The translations under genes were made by a program, and so were the position numbers. A stretch of DNA of 64,000 nt from Roseococcus thiosulfatophilus (GTDB lineage Bacteria; Pseudomonadota; Alphaproteobacteria; Acetobacterales; Acetobacteraceae): positions 62,001-126,000 of the forward strand of contig NZ_JAFFQY010000002.1 of assembly GCF_017311575.1 (NCBI RefSeq). The letters are read 5' to 3'. Every line of letters begins with the position of its first letter. Position 1 is the first letter of the stretch. Positions 32,091 to 41,180 of the stretch are shown piece by piece. The notes beneath the pieces are model-generated. The model did not search any database, had not been told where the DNA came from, and saw only the letters and a list, made by a program, of their open reading frames with translations.

Positions 32091-33625
32091 TGCGCCTGGT
32101 GGATGCGGCCACGCTGAAGGCGTGGATCGGCGCGGGGCGCGAACTGGCCATCCTCGACGCGCGCGAGGAGGGCGAGTTCGGCCACGGGCACCTGTTCTGG
32201 GCTGTCCCCTGCCCGCTCTCCAAGCGGGAACTGCGGGCGCGGGCGCTGCTGCCGCGGCTGGATGCGACGGTGGTCTGCGTGGATGGCGGCGAGGGTTACG
32301 CGGAGAAGCTCGCGGCCTTCCTGGAGGGAATCGGCGCAACCGATGTCCATGTGCTGCAAGGCGGCACCCCGGCCTGGGAGGCGGCGGGCTTCGTGGTCTT
32401 CACGGGCGTGCATGTGCCCTCCAAGGCCTTCGGCGAATGGGTGGAGCACCACTACGGCACCGAGAGCCTGGACGCGGCGGAGCTGGACGCGCTGGTGAAG
32501 GCGGGGACGGACCTCGTCATCCTCGACAGCCGGCCGATGGATGAGTTCCACCGCATGTCCATCCCCGGCGGGGTGAACGTGCCGGGGGGTGAGCTGGCCT
32601 ATCGCATCGCCGACCTGGTGCCCAACCCCGAGACGACCATCGTCGTGAATTGCGCGGGGCGCACCCGCAGCATCATGGGCGCGGAGAGCCTGCGGCAGGC
32701 GGGCGTGCGCAACAAGGTCGTGGCGCTGCGCAACGGCACCATGGGGTGGGAGCTGGCCGGGTTGCAGGTGGCGCGCGGGCAGAGCGCGAGCTATCCGCCC
32801 GGCACGCCCGCCTCCGCCGGCCTGGCGCTGGAACGCGCCACGGCCTTCGCGTCCCGCACTGGCGTGCGTGAATGCAGCCGCGCCGAGGCCGAGGCGATGC
32901 GCGCCGACCCCTCCCGCACCACCTATACGCTGGATGTCCGCGCGCTGGACGAATACGCGGCCGGGCACATTCCGGGCTTCCGCCACGCGCCCGGCGGGCA
33001 GCTGGTGCAGGCCACCGACCAATGGATCGCGGTGCGCGGCGCGCGCGTGATCCTGGCCGACAATGACACGGTGCGCGCGCGGATGAGCGCCTCCTGGCTG
33101 CGGCTGATGGGGGGGTGGGAGGTGTTCGTCGTCACCGACCCGCTCTCGGGCCAGCTGGAGACGGGGCCCTGGGTGCCGTCGCTGACGCACACGCCCTCGG
33201 CGCCCGTCGTGACGCCGGAGGCGCTGGCCAAGGAGACGGGCGTCACGGTGGTGGATCTCGCGCGGTCCATTGATTTCCGGGCCGGGCATATCCCGGGCAG
33301 CGTCTGGGCGGTGCGCGGGCGGCTGCCGGAGATTACGGGGCCGGTCGTCATCACGGCGCCGGACCCGCTGCTGGCGCATCTGGCCGCGGCGGAGACCCTG
33401 GGCGCGCGGGTGCTGGAAGGCGGGGTCGCCGCCTGGCGCGCCGCCGGCCTGCCCATCGCCACCGACCGGCAGAACCCCCCAGACGAGGCTTGCGTGGACT
33501 GGTATCTGCGCCCCTATGACCGCAACAGCGGCATCGAGGAGGCCATGCACGCCTATCTCTCCTGGGAGATTGACCTGGTGCATGAGGTGGCGCGGGACGG
33601 TGACGCGCCCTTCGGGGCTTGGTAG
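32090..33625 (+). CDS. Multidomain rhodanese (thiosulfate sulfurtransferase-like) protein
   Basis: 511 residues with four rhodanese-like modules: about 1-105 (VVCVDGG), 130-235 (VVNCAGRTRS), 255-365 (VILADNDTV) and 375-460 (VVITAPDP), then a short C-terminal tail with an acidic CVDWYLRPYDRNSGIEEAM. Only the second has the standard active-site loop CAGRTRS with Cys; module 1 has a Cys in VCVDGG, and modules 3 and 4 lack Cys. The protein may transfer sulfur using one active and several structural domains. It overlaps the cupin gene by one base. Confidence 0.9.
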   Translation: MRLVDAATLKAWIGAGRELAILDAREEGEFGHGHLFWAVPCPLSKRELRARALLPRLDATVVCVDGGEGYAEKLAAFLEGIGATDVHVLQGGTPAWEAAGFVVFTGVHVPSKAFGEWVEHHYGTESLDAAELDALVKAGTDLVILDSRPMDEFHRMSIPGGVNVPGGELAYRIADLVPNPETTIVVNCAGRTRSIMGAESLRQAGVRNKVVALRNGTMGWELAGLQVARGQSASYPPGTPASAGLALERATAFASRTGVRECSRAEAEAMRADPSRTTYTLDVRALDEYAAGHIPGFRHAPGGQLVQATDQWIAVRGARVILADNDTVRARMSASWLRLMGGWEVFVVTDPLSGQLETGPWVPSLTHTPSAPVVTPEALAKETGVTVVDLARSIDFRAGHIPGSVWAVRGRLPEITGPVVITAPDPLLAHLAAAETLGARVLEGGVAAWRAAGLPIATDRQNPPDEACVDWYLRPYDRNSGIEEAMHAYLSWEIDLVHEVARDGDAPFGAW

Positions 33626-34386
33626 CGGGGGCGTTAAGGCGTCTGGGCCTCGGCGCGCTGGACGCGCTGCTGCCCCCCCATTGCCTGACCTGCGACGCCC
33701 CGGTGGACGCGCAGGGCGGGCTCTGCGCCACCTGCTTCGGCAAGCTGGCCTTCGTCTCGGCGCCCTATTGCGCGCGCTGCGGGGTGCCCTTCCCCCATGC
33801 GGGCATGGGCACGCCCATGGCCGATGGCGCCTGGTGCGACGCCTGCGTGGAAGCGCCCCCCGCCTTCACCGCTGCCCGCGCGGCGCTGCGCTATGACGCG
33901 GGCGCCAAGGCGCTGATCCTGCCCTTCAAGCACCGTGACGCGGTGGAGATGGCCCGCCCCCTCGCCCGCCACATGGCCCGCGCGGGACGCGAATTGCTGG
34001 CCGAGGCCGACATGCTGCTGCCCGTGCCGCTGCACCGCTGGCGGCTGTTTGCGCGCCGGCACAACCAGGCGGCGCTGCTGGCGGCGGCGCTGTCGCGCCT
34101 GTCGGGCGTGCCGCACCGGCCCCTGCTGCTGCGACGGCTGCGGCGGACGCGGCCCCTGGGCGAGATGGGCGCGCGCGACCGCGCGATGGAGCTGGAAGGC
34201 GCCTTCGGCCTGGCACCGGGTGCGGCGCGGTTGCTGGCCGGGCGGCGGGTGGTGCTGGTGGATGACGTGCTGACCAGCGGCGCCACGGCCGATGCCTGCG
34301 CCCGCGCCCTGCTGGCGGGCGGCGCGGCGCGCGTGGATGTGCTGGCGGCGGCCAGGGTGCCGGACCCGCGGATGGAGGGCGCCTGA
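33619..34386 (+). CDS. ComF-family phosphoribosyltransferase-like protein
   Basis: 255 residues. Two zinc-ribbon CxxC pairs are visible at the N-terminus (CLTCDAP, CATCF, CARCG, CDAC). A PRTase domain follows with DMLLPVPLHRWRLFARRHNQAALLA and the PRPP-binding loop VVLVDDVLTSGAT. ComF homologues act in DNA uptake or amidophosphoribosyl transfer. The start is TTG at 33619, overlapping the rhodanese stop by seven bases. Confidence 0.92.
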   Translation: MVAGALRRLGLGALDALLPPHCLTCDAPVDAQGGLCATCFGKLAFVSAPYCARCGVPFPHAGMGTPMADGAWCDACVEAPPAFTAARAALRYDAGAKALILPFKHRDAVEMARPLARHMARAGRELLAEADMLLPVPLHRWRLFARRHNQAALLAAALSRLSGVPHRPLLLRRLRRTRPLGEMGARDRAMELEGAFGLAPGAARLLAGRRVVLVDDVLTSGATADACARALLAGGAARVDVLAAARVPDPRMEGA

Positions 34387-34425
34387 TCGGCGCCGACGGC
34401 GCGAAGCAGCCGCACCGATCCAGGC

Positions 34426-34821
34426 TTACAGTTTGCCCTGTTCCTTCAGCACCTGCTCCGCCATCCGCAGCGCATCAATGGCGGCCGGGAAGCCGCAATA
34501 GGCGACGGCGTGGGTGAAGACCTCGCTGATCTCCTCCGCCGTGCAGCCATTGTTCAGCGCGGCCACCAGATGGATGCGGAGTTCGTGCGGGTGGTTCAGC
34601 GCGCAGAGCATGCCCAGCGTGATCAGGCTGCGCTGCTTGCGGTCCAGATGCGGGCGCGTCCAGAGGGTGGCGTAGGCCATTTCCTCGGACAGGGCGCGGA
34701 CGGCCTGGTTGAAGGGGGTGGTGCTGGCGTCGCGGGCGTCGGTGTAGGCGGCGCCCAGGATTTCGCGCATCTCCTGCCGCCCGCGGGCGCGCAGGGCGTC
34801 GTGGGCTTCCTGTTCGTTCAT
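34426..34821 (-). CDS. Carboxymuconolactone decarboxylase-family protein (PcaC-like), copy 1
   Basis: 131 residues. Most of the protein is the CMD domain: RSLITLGMLCALN, HLVAALNNGCT and EVFTHAVAYCGFPAAIDALRM. PcaC converts 4-carboxymuconolactone to beta-ketoadipate enol-lactone; related proteins are alkylhydroperoxidase-like. The gene is followed, 84 bases upstream, by a close paralogue of the same length, so it is a tandem duplicate. No other pca genes are adjacent. Confidence 0.9.
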   Translation of the reverse strand: MNEQEAHDALRARGRQEMREILGAAYTDARDASTTPFNQAVRALSEEMAYATLWTRPHLDRKQRSLITLGMLCALNHPHELRIHLVAALNNGCTAEEISEVFTHAVAYCGFPAAIDALRMAEQVLKEQGKL

Positions 34822-34905
34822 CTTCGTTCCTCCCGGCTTTGGCCGCGCCAGGTCATTTCGCCACGGCTGGGCGGACGACGCAAACGCCCAAGGGGGAACG
34901 TCGCG

Positions 34906-35301
34906 CTACAGCTTCCCCTCTTCCTTCAGCACCGTCTCCGCCATCCGCAACGCGTCAATGGCGGAGGGAAAGCCGCAATAGGCGACGGCGTGGGTGAAGA
35001 CCTCGCGGATTTCCTCCGCCGTGCAGCCATTGTTCAGCGCGGCGACGAGATGGATGCGCAACTCCTCCGGATGGTTCAGCGCGCAGAGCATGGCCAGCGT
35101 GATGAGGCTGCGCTGCCTGCGGTCCAGATGCGGGCGCGTCCAGAGGCTGGCATAGGCCATCTCCTCCACCAGCGCGGCGACCGGCGCGGTGAAGGGCGTG
35201 GTCGCGGCGTCATGCGCCTCGGTGAAGGGGGTGCCCAGGATTTCGCGCATCTCCTGCCGGCCGCGGGCGCGCAACGTGGCGTGGGCCTCGTCTTCAGTCA
35301 T
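34906..35301 (-). CDS. Carboxymuconolactone decarboxylase-family protein (PcaC-like), copy 2
   Basis: 131 residues if started at ATG 35301; an ATG at 35304 is one codon earlier. AAGGA lies upstream of both. The text closely follows copy 1 (RSLITLAMLCALN, HLVAALNNGCTAEEIREVF, AVAYCGFPSAIDALRM). The differences are spread through the N-terminal third, which fits an old duplication. Its 5' end overlaps the trmJ stop by eight bases, so translation may be coupled to trmJ. Confidence 0.9.
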   Translation of the reverse strand: MTEDEAHATLRARGRQEMREILGTPFTEAHDAATTPFTAPVAALVEEMAYASLWTRPHLDRRQRSLITLAMLCALNHPEELRIHLVAALNNGCTAEEIREVFTHAVAYCGFPSAIDALRMAETVLKEEGKL

Positions 35302-36106
35302 CATCGGGGGTCCTTGGGGCGTCGGGTTCGGGGCGGCCATGGCGCATGCGGCCGCGCGAGAGCTCGGCCACCACGCCGTGCAGCGTGCGCAGCTCCTGCT
35401 CCGTCACTTCGCCACGGGTGAACCAATGGCGCAAATTCCGCACCATGCCGGGGCGCTTCGCCTCGTTGCGGAGAAAGCCGCAGGCGTCCAGCTCCGCGAT
35501 CAGGTGGCCCATGAAGTTTTCGAGGGAGTCGCGCGTGGCGACGCCGGTCTTGTGGGTCTGCAGCCGCACGGGCAGGGTTTCGTCGGCCGCCACCCACCAT
35601 TCATAGGCCAGCACCATGACGGCCTGGGCCAGGTTCAATGACGGGAATTCCGGGTTCAGCGGGTAGCGCACCAGCGTGTCGGCACGGGCCAGGTCCTCGG
35701 CCTCCAGCCCCGCGCGCTCGGGGCCGAAGAGGATGGCGGTGCGGAGGTTGCGGGCGCGCAGGCTGCGCAGTTCGGTGGCGGCGGCGCGGGCGGTCATGAC
35801 GGGCATGATGACGTGGCGCGGGCGCGGGCAGGTCGCGAAGACGCGGTGGCAATCGGCGATGGCGTCGTCCACCGTGGGGTGCACGGTGGCGGCGTCCAGG
35901 ATCCGGTCGGCGCCCGAGGCGGCGGCCCAGGCGCGTTCCTTGGGCCAGCCCTCGCGCGGCGCCACGAGGCGCAGGTGGAACAGCCCGCCATTGGCCATGG
36001 CGCGGGCGGTGGTGCCGATGTTCTCGGGCAGTTGCGGGCGGACGAGGACGATGATGGGCGTCTCGCCCTCCGGTACCACGAGGGGGGCGGCGCCTTCCTC
36101 GCGCAT
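35294..36106 (-). CDS. trmJ: tRNA (cytidine/uridine-2'-O-)-methyltransferase TrmJ
   Basis: 270 residues, SpoU/TrmH superfamily with a trefoil knot. Motifs: PIIVLVRPQLPENIGTTARAM near residue 14, AILFGPERAGLEAEDLARAD, and PLNPEFPSLNLAQAVMVLAYEW. It methylates position 32 of tRNAs. Length matches TrmJ with its C-terminal extension. It lies between two repeat copies upstream and the PcaC genes downstream. Confidence 0.92.
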   Translation of the reverse strand: MREEGAAPLVVPEGETPIIVLVRPQLPENIGTTARAMANGGLFHLRLVAPREGWPKERAWAAASGADRILDAATVHPTVDDAIADCHRVFATCPRPRHVIMPVMTARAAATELRSLRARNLRTAILFGPERAGLEAEDLARADTLVRYPLNPEFPSLNLAQAVMVLAYEWWVAADETLPVRLQTHKTGVATRDSLENFMGHLIAELDACGFLRNEAKRPGMVRNLRHWFTRGEVTEQELRTLHGVVAELSRGRMRHGRPEPDAPRTPDDD

Positions 36107-36113
36107 CAGGCCC

Positions 36114-36209
36114 GCGTCCGATCGGCCTTGGCGCAGCCAAGGGCGTGAATCGGCCGCGCGGATAGCGTCCGATCGGCCTTGGCGCAGCCAAGGACGTGAA
36201 TCGGCCGCG
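36114..36209. repeat. Dispersed hairpin element, copies B and C in tandem
   Basis: Two 45-base copies at 36114-36158 and 36165-36209, identical except one base. Each begins GCGTCCGATCGGCC, then a perfect hairpin CCTTGGC-GCA-GCCAAGG, then GTGAATCGGCCGCG. The outer frame matches the element after ompA at 20117, which has a different hairpin. They fill most of the space between the trmJ start and the cysS stop. Confidence 0.75.
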
Positions 36210-36238
36210 AAAGGGGCGGAGTGGCGCCGGTCACGGCG

Positions 36239-37651
36239 TCACGCCCGCCGCCAGGTCGTGCCGCCGGCGCCATCCTCCAGGATGATGCCCTGGGCCTTGA
36301 GGTCGTCGCGGATACGGTCGGCCTCGGCCCAGTTCTTCGCGGCGCGGGCGGCGAGGCGGGCGGCGATGGCGGCTTCGACCTCGGCATCGCCGCCGCCCTG
36401 GCGCCAGAGGGCGGCATCGTGCAGGGGCAGGCCCAGGATTTGCGCGGCTTCGAGAATGGCGGCGCGCGCCTCGCCCGGTGCCGGGTCCCAGGCGCTGGGC
36501 GTGCGGGCATGCACGGCGGCGGGGGAGCCGCCGACGGAGGCGACGTTCTCCAGCGTGCGGAGGTCGCGCAGGCGGGCCAGCGACAGCGGCGTGTTCAAAT
36601 CGTCATGCAGGGGTTCCAGCACCCAGTCCACCATGGCGGCGGGTGCTTCGGCCTCGGGCGCGGGGCGGGCCAGCATGGCGTAGAAGTCGTCCAGTTCCGC
36701 CTTGCACTCGTCCAGCGCGGCCAGGGTGAAATCCAGCGCGGAGCGGTAATGCGTGCGCAGCAGCAACAGGCGAAAGGCCTCGCCCGCCCAGGACCCGCGC
36801 GCTAGCACGTCCTGCACGGTCATGAAGTTGCCGAGGCTCTTCGACATCTTCTCGCCATCCACCAGCAACATGCCGTTGTGCAGCCAGGTGTGGGCCATGA
36901 AGGGGGTGCCGAAGGCGGCGCGGGATTGGGCCACCTCGTTCTCATGGTGGGGGAAGAGCAGGTCATGCCCGCCGCCATGGATGTCGAAGGTCTCGCCCAG
37001 ATGCCGCCAGGACATGGCGGAGCATTCGATATGCCAGCCCGGACGCCCGCGGCCCCAGGGGCTGTCCCAGCCGGGGGTGTCGGCGTCGGAGGGCTTCCAC
37101 AGCACGAAATCGCCGGGGTCGCGCTTGTAGGGGGCCACGTCCACGCGGGCGCCGGCCAGCAGCTCATCCTGGTTGCGGCCGGAGAGCTTCCCGTAATCCG
37201 CGAAGCTGCCCACGCTGAACAGCACATGGCCTTCCGCCGCATAGGCGTGGCCGCGGGCGATCAGCTTTTCCGTAAGCTGGATCATCTCCGCGATGTGGCC
37301 GGTGGCCGTCGGCTCCACATCGGGGGGCAGGCAGTTCAGGGCGGCCATGTCGCGGTGGAAATCGGCCGTGGTGCGGCTGGTGATGGCGCTGATGGGCTGG
37401 CCGGTCTCGCGCGCGCGGGCGTTGATCTTGTCGTCCACGTCCGTGATGTTCCGCGCATAGGTCACGCGCGGATAGAGGCGCCGCAGCAGGCGGGCCAGCA
37501 CGTCGAAGACCACCACGGGGCGGGCGTTGCCCAGATGCGCCAGGTCATAGACGGTGGGGCCGCAGACATAGAGGCGCACATGGCCGGCATCGAGCGGCGT
37601 GAACGCCTCCTCGCGCCGGGTCAGGCTGTTGTGGAAGCGAAGCTGGGGCAT
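36239..37651 (-). CDS. cysS: Cysteine--tRNA ligase
   Basis: 470 residues, class I aminoacyl-tRNA synthetase. The HIGH-like motif is HLGN at residues 39-42 within YVCGPTVYDLAHLGNAR, and the zinc Cys30 is in the same stretch. KMSKS is present (GEKMSKSLGNF). The DALR anticodon-binding region ends the protein. The start at 37651 is the second in-frame ATG; ATG 37672 is seven codons earlier. It is on the same strand as gltX. Confidence 0.97.
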   Translation of the reverse strand: MPQLRFHNSLTRREEAFTPLDAGHVRLYVCGPTVYDLAHLGNARPVVVFDVLARLLRRLYPRVTYARNITDVDDKINARARETGQPISAITSRTTADFHRDMAALNCLPPDVEPTATGHIAEMIQLTEKLIARGHAYAAEGHVLFSVGSFADYGKLSGRNQDELLAGARVDVAPYKRDPGDFVLWKPSDADTPGWDSPWGRGRPGWHIECSAMSWRHLGETFDIHGGGHDLLFPHHENEVAQSRAAFGTPFMAHTWLHNGMLLVDGEKMSKSLGNFMTVQDVLARGSWAGEAFRLLLLRTHYRSALDFTLAALDECKAELDDFYAMLARPAPEAEAPAAMVDWVLEPLHDDLNTPLSLARLRDLRTLENVASVGGSPAAVHARTPSAWDPAPGEARAAILEAAQILGLPLHDAALWRQGGGDAEVEAAIAARLAARAAKNWAEADRIRDDLKAQGIILEDGAGGTTWRRA

Positions 37652-37766
37652 CTGGGAAATCCGTGAGGGCATGGGCTGGCGGGCGCGCGGCAGGTGGCGC
37701 GATGTCGTCAGCGACAGGTCTTGCTCTGGCCCATGCGGGGGTTATGCGCCCGCTTGGGCCCTTGTT

Positions 37767-39101
37767 TCAAGGCTGGAGCGAGGCCGCCAGCCGCGCCTCG
37801 GTCCGCGCGCGGCCGATCAGCGGCAGAAGCTGCTTCATGTCGGGGCCCTGGTCCTCGCCCGTCAAGGCGCGGCGCAGCGGCAGGAACAGCCCCTTCCCCT
37901 TGCGGCCGCTGATGGCCTTGAGCGCGTTGGTCCAGGCGGTCCAGGTCGCGTCGTCCCAGGGTTCGGCGGGCAGGTTCTCGCTTGCATGGGCCAGGTATTC
38001 GGCCTCATCGGGCTGCGAGATGGGGGCGATGTGGCCCTGCACCACCTCCCACCAGTGCTTGGCCTCGGGCAGCGTGTCGAGATTGCCGCGCACCGCGTCC
38101 CAGAAGGCCTCGGTGGCGCCCTCGGGCAGGCGGGGGGCGATCTCCGCGAAGGGCAGCGCGTGCAGCAGCTTGCGGTTCAGCCCCATCATCTGCCGCGGGT
38201 CGAAGCGCGGCGAGGAATGGGAGACGGCGCCAAGGTCGAAGCCGTTCAGCAGGTCACGCGGCGCCCCCGGCACGGGGTCGTGCGAGGTGCCCAGCCCCGC
38301 CAGGTAGCCCGTGATGGAGGCCGCCTCGATCCCGTCGCGGCGCAGCTGCCGCAGCGAGAGGGACCCGATGCGCTTGGACAGCGGCCCGCCATCGGCATCC
38401 GTCAGCAGCGGCAGGTGCGCGAAGGCCAGCTTGCGCGGATCACCGCCCAGCGCCGCGAAGAGGTCGAGCTGGATGCCCGTGTTGGTCACATGGTCCTCGC
38501 CCCGGATCACATGGGTGATGCCCATGTCCAAGTCGTCCACCACGGAGGTGAAGGTGTAGAGGGGCGAGCCATCGGCGCGCACCAGCACCGGGTCGCTGAT
38601 GGCGGTGAGCTTCACCGCGCGGCGGCCCAGCACATGGTCCTGCCATTCGACCGTGGTGTTGGACAGCTTGAAGCGCCAATAGGGCACTTTGCCATTGGCC
38701 ATGGCGCGGGAAAGCTGCTCCGGCGTCATCTTGAGGGCCGCGCGGTCATAGAGGGGCGGGCGGCCGGCGCGGCGCTGCTGCTCGCGCTTATAGGCGAGTT
38801 CCTCCTCGCTCTCGAGGCAGGGGTAGAGGCGGCCCGAGGCCTTCAGCGCCTCGGCGGCGGCGGCGTAGCGGTCCAGCCGGTCGGACTGCCGGACCAGCTC
38901 ATCCCAGTCGAGGCCGAGCCAGCGGAGGTCCTCCTCGATCGCCTCGGCATAGTCCTGGCGGGAGCGCTGGGTGTCGGTGTCGTCCAGCCGCAGCAGCAGG
39001 TGGCCGCCGGATTTGCGGGCGAAGAGCCAGTTGGCGAGCGCGATGCGGGCATTGCCCACATGCAGATGCCCCGTGGGAGAGGGGGCGAAGCGGAGTTTCA
39101 T
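37767..39101 (-). CDS. gltX: Glutamate--tRNA ligase
   Basis: 444 residues, class I synthetase. It begins MKLRFAPSPTGHLHVGNAR with the HIGH-type motif and has the KMSKS-like LSKRIGS in GGPLSKRIGS. Short for GluRS (usual about 470-490), which fits the shorter of the two GluRS types found in alphaproteobacteria. Whether it also charges tRNA-Gln cannot be told from here. Eight bases separate it from the upstream hypothetical gene. Confidence 0.95.
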   Translation of the reverse strand: MKLRFAPSPTGHLHVGNARIALANWLFARKSGGHLLLRLDDTDTQRSRQDYAEAIEEDLRWLGLDWDELVRQSDRLDRYAAAAEALKASGRLYPCLESEEELAYKREQQRRAGRPPLYDRAALKMTPEQLSRAMANGKVPYWRFKLSNTTVEWQDHVLGRRAVKLTAISDPVLVRADGSPLYTFTSVVDDLDMGITHVIRGEDHVTNTGIQLDLFAALGGDPRKLAFAHLPLLTDADGGPLSKRIGSLSLRQLRRDGIEAASITGYLAGLGTSHDPVPGAPRDLLNGFDLGAVSHSSPRFDPRQMMGLNRKLLHALPFAEIAPRLPEGATEAFWDAVRGNLDTLPEAKHWWEVVQGHIAPISQPDEAEYLAHASENLPAEPWDDATWTAWTNALKAISGRKGKGLFLPLRRALTGEDQGPDMKQLLPLIGRARTEARLAASLQP

Positions 39102-39108
39102 CTGGGGC

Positions 39109-39483
39109 CTATTCCTCGCCGTCGTCTTCGGCGGCGTCGCCGCGCGGGTCGAGCATGCGCCAGTTGCGCTCCTCCCGGTCGCGGCAGGGGGTGGCGGTGA
39201 AATGGGCGAGTTCGGTGGCGCTTTTCCAGGCGCCGTCCTCCACGCCGCCCACCTCGGCATCCTCACCGAAGGCGAACCAGGCGTCGCGCACCTGCTCGGG
39301 CGTCATGCCGCGGGCGCGGCAGATTTCGACACTGTCGCGCACACGCCGGCGGGCGAAGGCATTGGCGTGGGCGAGCGAGGTAAAGCCGCGCACCACCTCC
39401 ACCGGCTCCGTGCCATTGGCGCCGGAGAGGTCCAGGATGCGGACCTCCAGCCCCTCCGGCGGGGCGAGCAATTCCTCGCTCAT
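39109..39483 (-). CDS. Hypothetical protein
   Basis: 124 residues, not recognised. Soluble, mildly acidic, with an N-terminal strand-like part (GLEVRILDLSGANGTEPVEV) and a C-terminal acidic tail (GDAAEDDGEE). No membrane segment or signal. Its start overlaps the nadE stop (ATGA), and it stops eight bases before gltX, so the three genes are translationally linked. Confidence 0.65.
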   Translation of the reverse strand: MSEELLAPPEGLEVRILDLSGANGTEPVEVVRGFTSLAHANAFARRRVRDSVEICRARGMTPEQVRDAWFAFGEDAEVGGVEDGAWKSATELAHFTATPCRDREERNWRMLDPRGDAAEDDGEE

Positions 39484-41144
39484 GCGATCAGCCCCGTGAA
39501 GCCGTTGGTGATGGGGTAGCGGCGGTCGCGGCCGAAGGCGCGGCGGCCGATCTTCACGCCGGGGGGCGCCTGGCGGCGCTTGTATTCCGCGCGGTCCAGC
39601 ATGCGCCAGACGCGCAAGACCAGGGCGCGGTCGAAGCCCTTGGCCACCATCTCATCCACGCCGCGCTCCTCCTCGACGAGGCCCATGAGGAGGGCGTCCA
39701 GCACGTCATAGGGCGGCAGGGTGTCCTGGTCCTTCTGGTCGGGCTTGAGCTCGGCGCTGGGGGGCTTGGTGATCACGCGGTCGGGCATCACGGGGCCGTG
39801 GGGGCCCAGCGCGTCGTGCGGGACATTCGCGTTGCGCCAGCGGCAGACGGCGAAGACGTCGGTCTTGTAGACATCCTTCAGCACGGAATAGCCGCCGCAC
39901 ATGTCGCCATAGATGGTGGCGTAGCCCGTGCTCATCTCGCTCTTGTTGCCGGTGGTCAGCAGCATGTCGCCGAACTTGTTGGACATGGCCATCAGCGTCA
40001 CGCCACGGATGCGGGACTGGATGTTCTCCTCCGTGATGTCCGGCGGGCGGTTGCCGAAGGCCGGCGCCAGCATGGCGGCGAAGGCCTCCATGGCGGGGCC
40101 GATATTCACGCTCTCATAGCGGATGCCCAGCAGGCGGGCGCATTCCGCCGCATCCTCTAGGCTTTCCGCGCTGGTGTAGGGCGAGGGCAGCATGACCGCC
40201 CGCACCCGGTCCGGTCCCAGCGCATCGGCGGCCACGGCGGCGGAGAGGGCGCTGTCAATGCCGCCCGACAGCCCCAGCACGATGCCGGGAAAGCCGTTCT
40301 TCTCCACATAGTCGCGCAGGCCGAGCGTCATGGCCGCGTAGATCTGCGCCTCATGGCCCAGCGGCTTGGCCAGCGGCTGGGCTTCGCAGCGCCACCCCTC
40401 CCCTTCCCGCACCCAGTCGGTGACGACCATGGTCTCGGTGAAGGAGGGCAGGCGCACGGCCAGGCTGCGGTCGGCGTTCAGCACGAAGCTGGCGCCGTCG
40501 AAGACCAGCTCATCCTGCCCGCAATTCTGGTTGAGGAAGATGAAGGGCAACCCCGTCTCCACCACCCGCGACACCGCGAGGTCAATGCGCGCCTCGCTCT
40601 TGTCCACCTCGAAGGGGGAGCCGTTGATGGCGAGCAGCAGTTCCGCGCCGGATTCCACCAGGGTTTCCGAGACGGCGGGGAACCACCAATCCTCGCAGAT
40701 CATCAGCCCAATGCGGGTGCCGCGGAACACCACGGGGCCGGGGGCCGGGCCCGCGTCGAAGACGCGCTTGTCGTCGAAGACGCCGTAATTGGGCAGTTCG
40801 TGCTTGGCGCGGCGGGCCACGACCTTGCCGCCATCCAGCAGGTAGGCGGCGTTGTAGAGTTTTCCCGAATCCCTCCAGGGGCCGCCCACGATCAGGCCGG
40901 GCCCGCCATCGGCGGTGTCCGCCGCCAAGGCTTCGATCTCGGCCAAGCACATGTCGTAGAAGGCGGGCTTCAGCACCAAATCCTCGGGCGGATAGCCCGC
41001 GATGCTGAATTCGGGCGTCACCAGCAGGTCCGCGCCCTGGGCGGCCGCCTCGGCGCGGAGCCGGCGGATCTTGGCGGCGTTGGTCCGCAGCGCGCCCTCA
41101 TGGGGGTTCATCTGCGCGAGGGCGATGCGGAGGCGCTGGGTCAT
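39480..41144 (-). CDS. nadE: Glutamine-dependent NAD+ synthase
   Basis: 554 residues. The N-terminal nitrilase-type amidase (about 1-270) has the catalytic Glu in PEFSIAGYPPEDL, the Lys in KHELPNYGVFD and Cys in LMICEDWWFPA. The C-terminal NAD synthase domain has the ATP-pyrophosphatase loop LSGGIDSALSAAVA and GDMCGGYSVLKDVYKT. It makes NAD from deamido-NAD using glutamine. A nicotinate phosphoribosyltransferase lies directly upstream, so the two form an NAD salvage pair. Confidence 0.96.
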   Translation of the reverse strand: MTQRLRIALAQMNPHEGALRTNAAKIRRLRAEAAAQGADLLVTPEFSIAGYPPEDLVLKPAFYDMCLAEIEALAADTADGGPGLIVGGPWRDSGKLYNAAYLLDGGKVVARRAKHELPNYGVFDDKRVFDAGPAPGPVVFRGTRIGLMICEDWWFPAVSETLVESGAELLLAINGSPFEVDKSEARIDLAVSRVVETGLPFIFLNQNCGQDELVFDGASFVLNADRSLAVRLPSFTETMVVTDWVREGEGWRCEAQPLAKPLGHEAQIYAAMTLGLRDYVEKNGFPGIVLGLSGGIDSALSAAVAADALGPDRVRAVMLPSPYTSAESLEDAAECARLLGIRYESVNIGPAMEAFAAMLAPAFGNRPPDITEENIQSRIRGVTLMAMSNKFGDMLLTTGNKSEMSTGYATIYGDMCGGYSVLKDVYKTDVFAVCRWRNANVPHDALGPHGPVMPDRVITKPPSAELKPDQKDQDTLPPYDVLDALLMGLVEEERGVDEMVAKGFDRALVLRVWRMLDRAEYKRRQAPPGVKIGRRAFGRDRRYPITNGFTGLIA

Positions 41145-41180
41145 GGCGTGGAAGTAGGCAGGGTGCGGGGCGCGGTCAAT

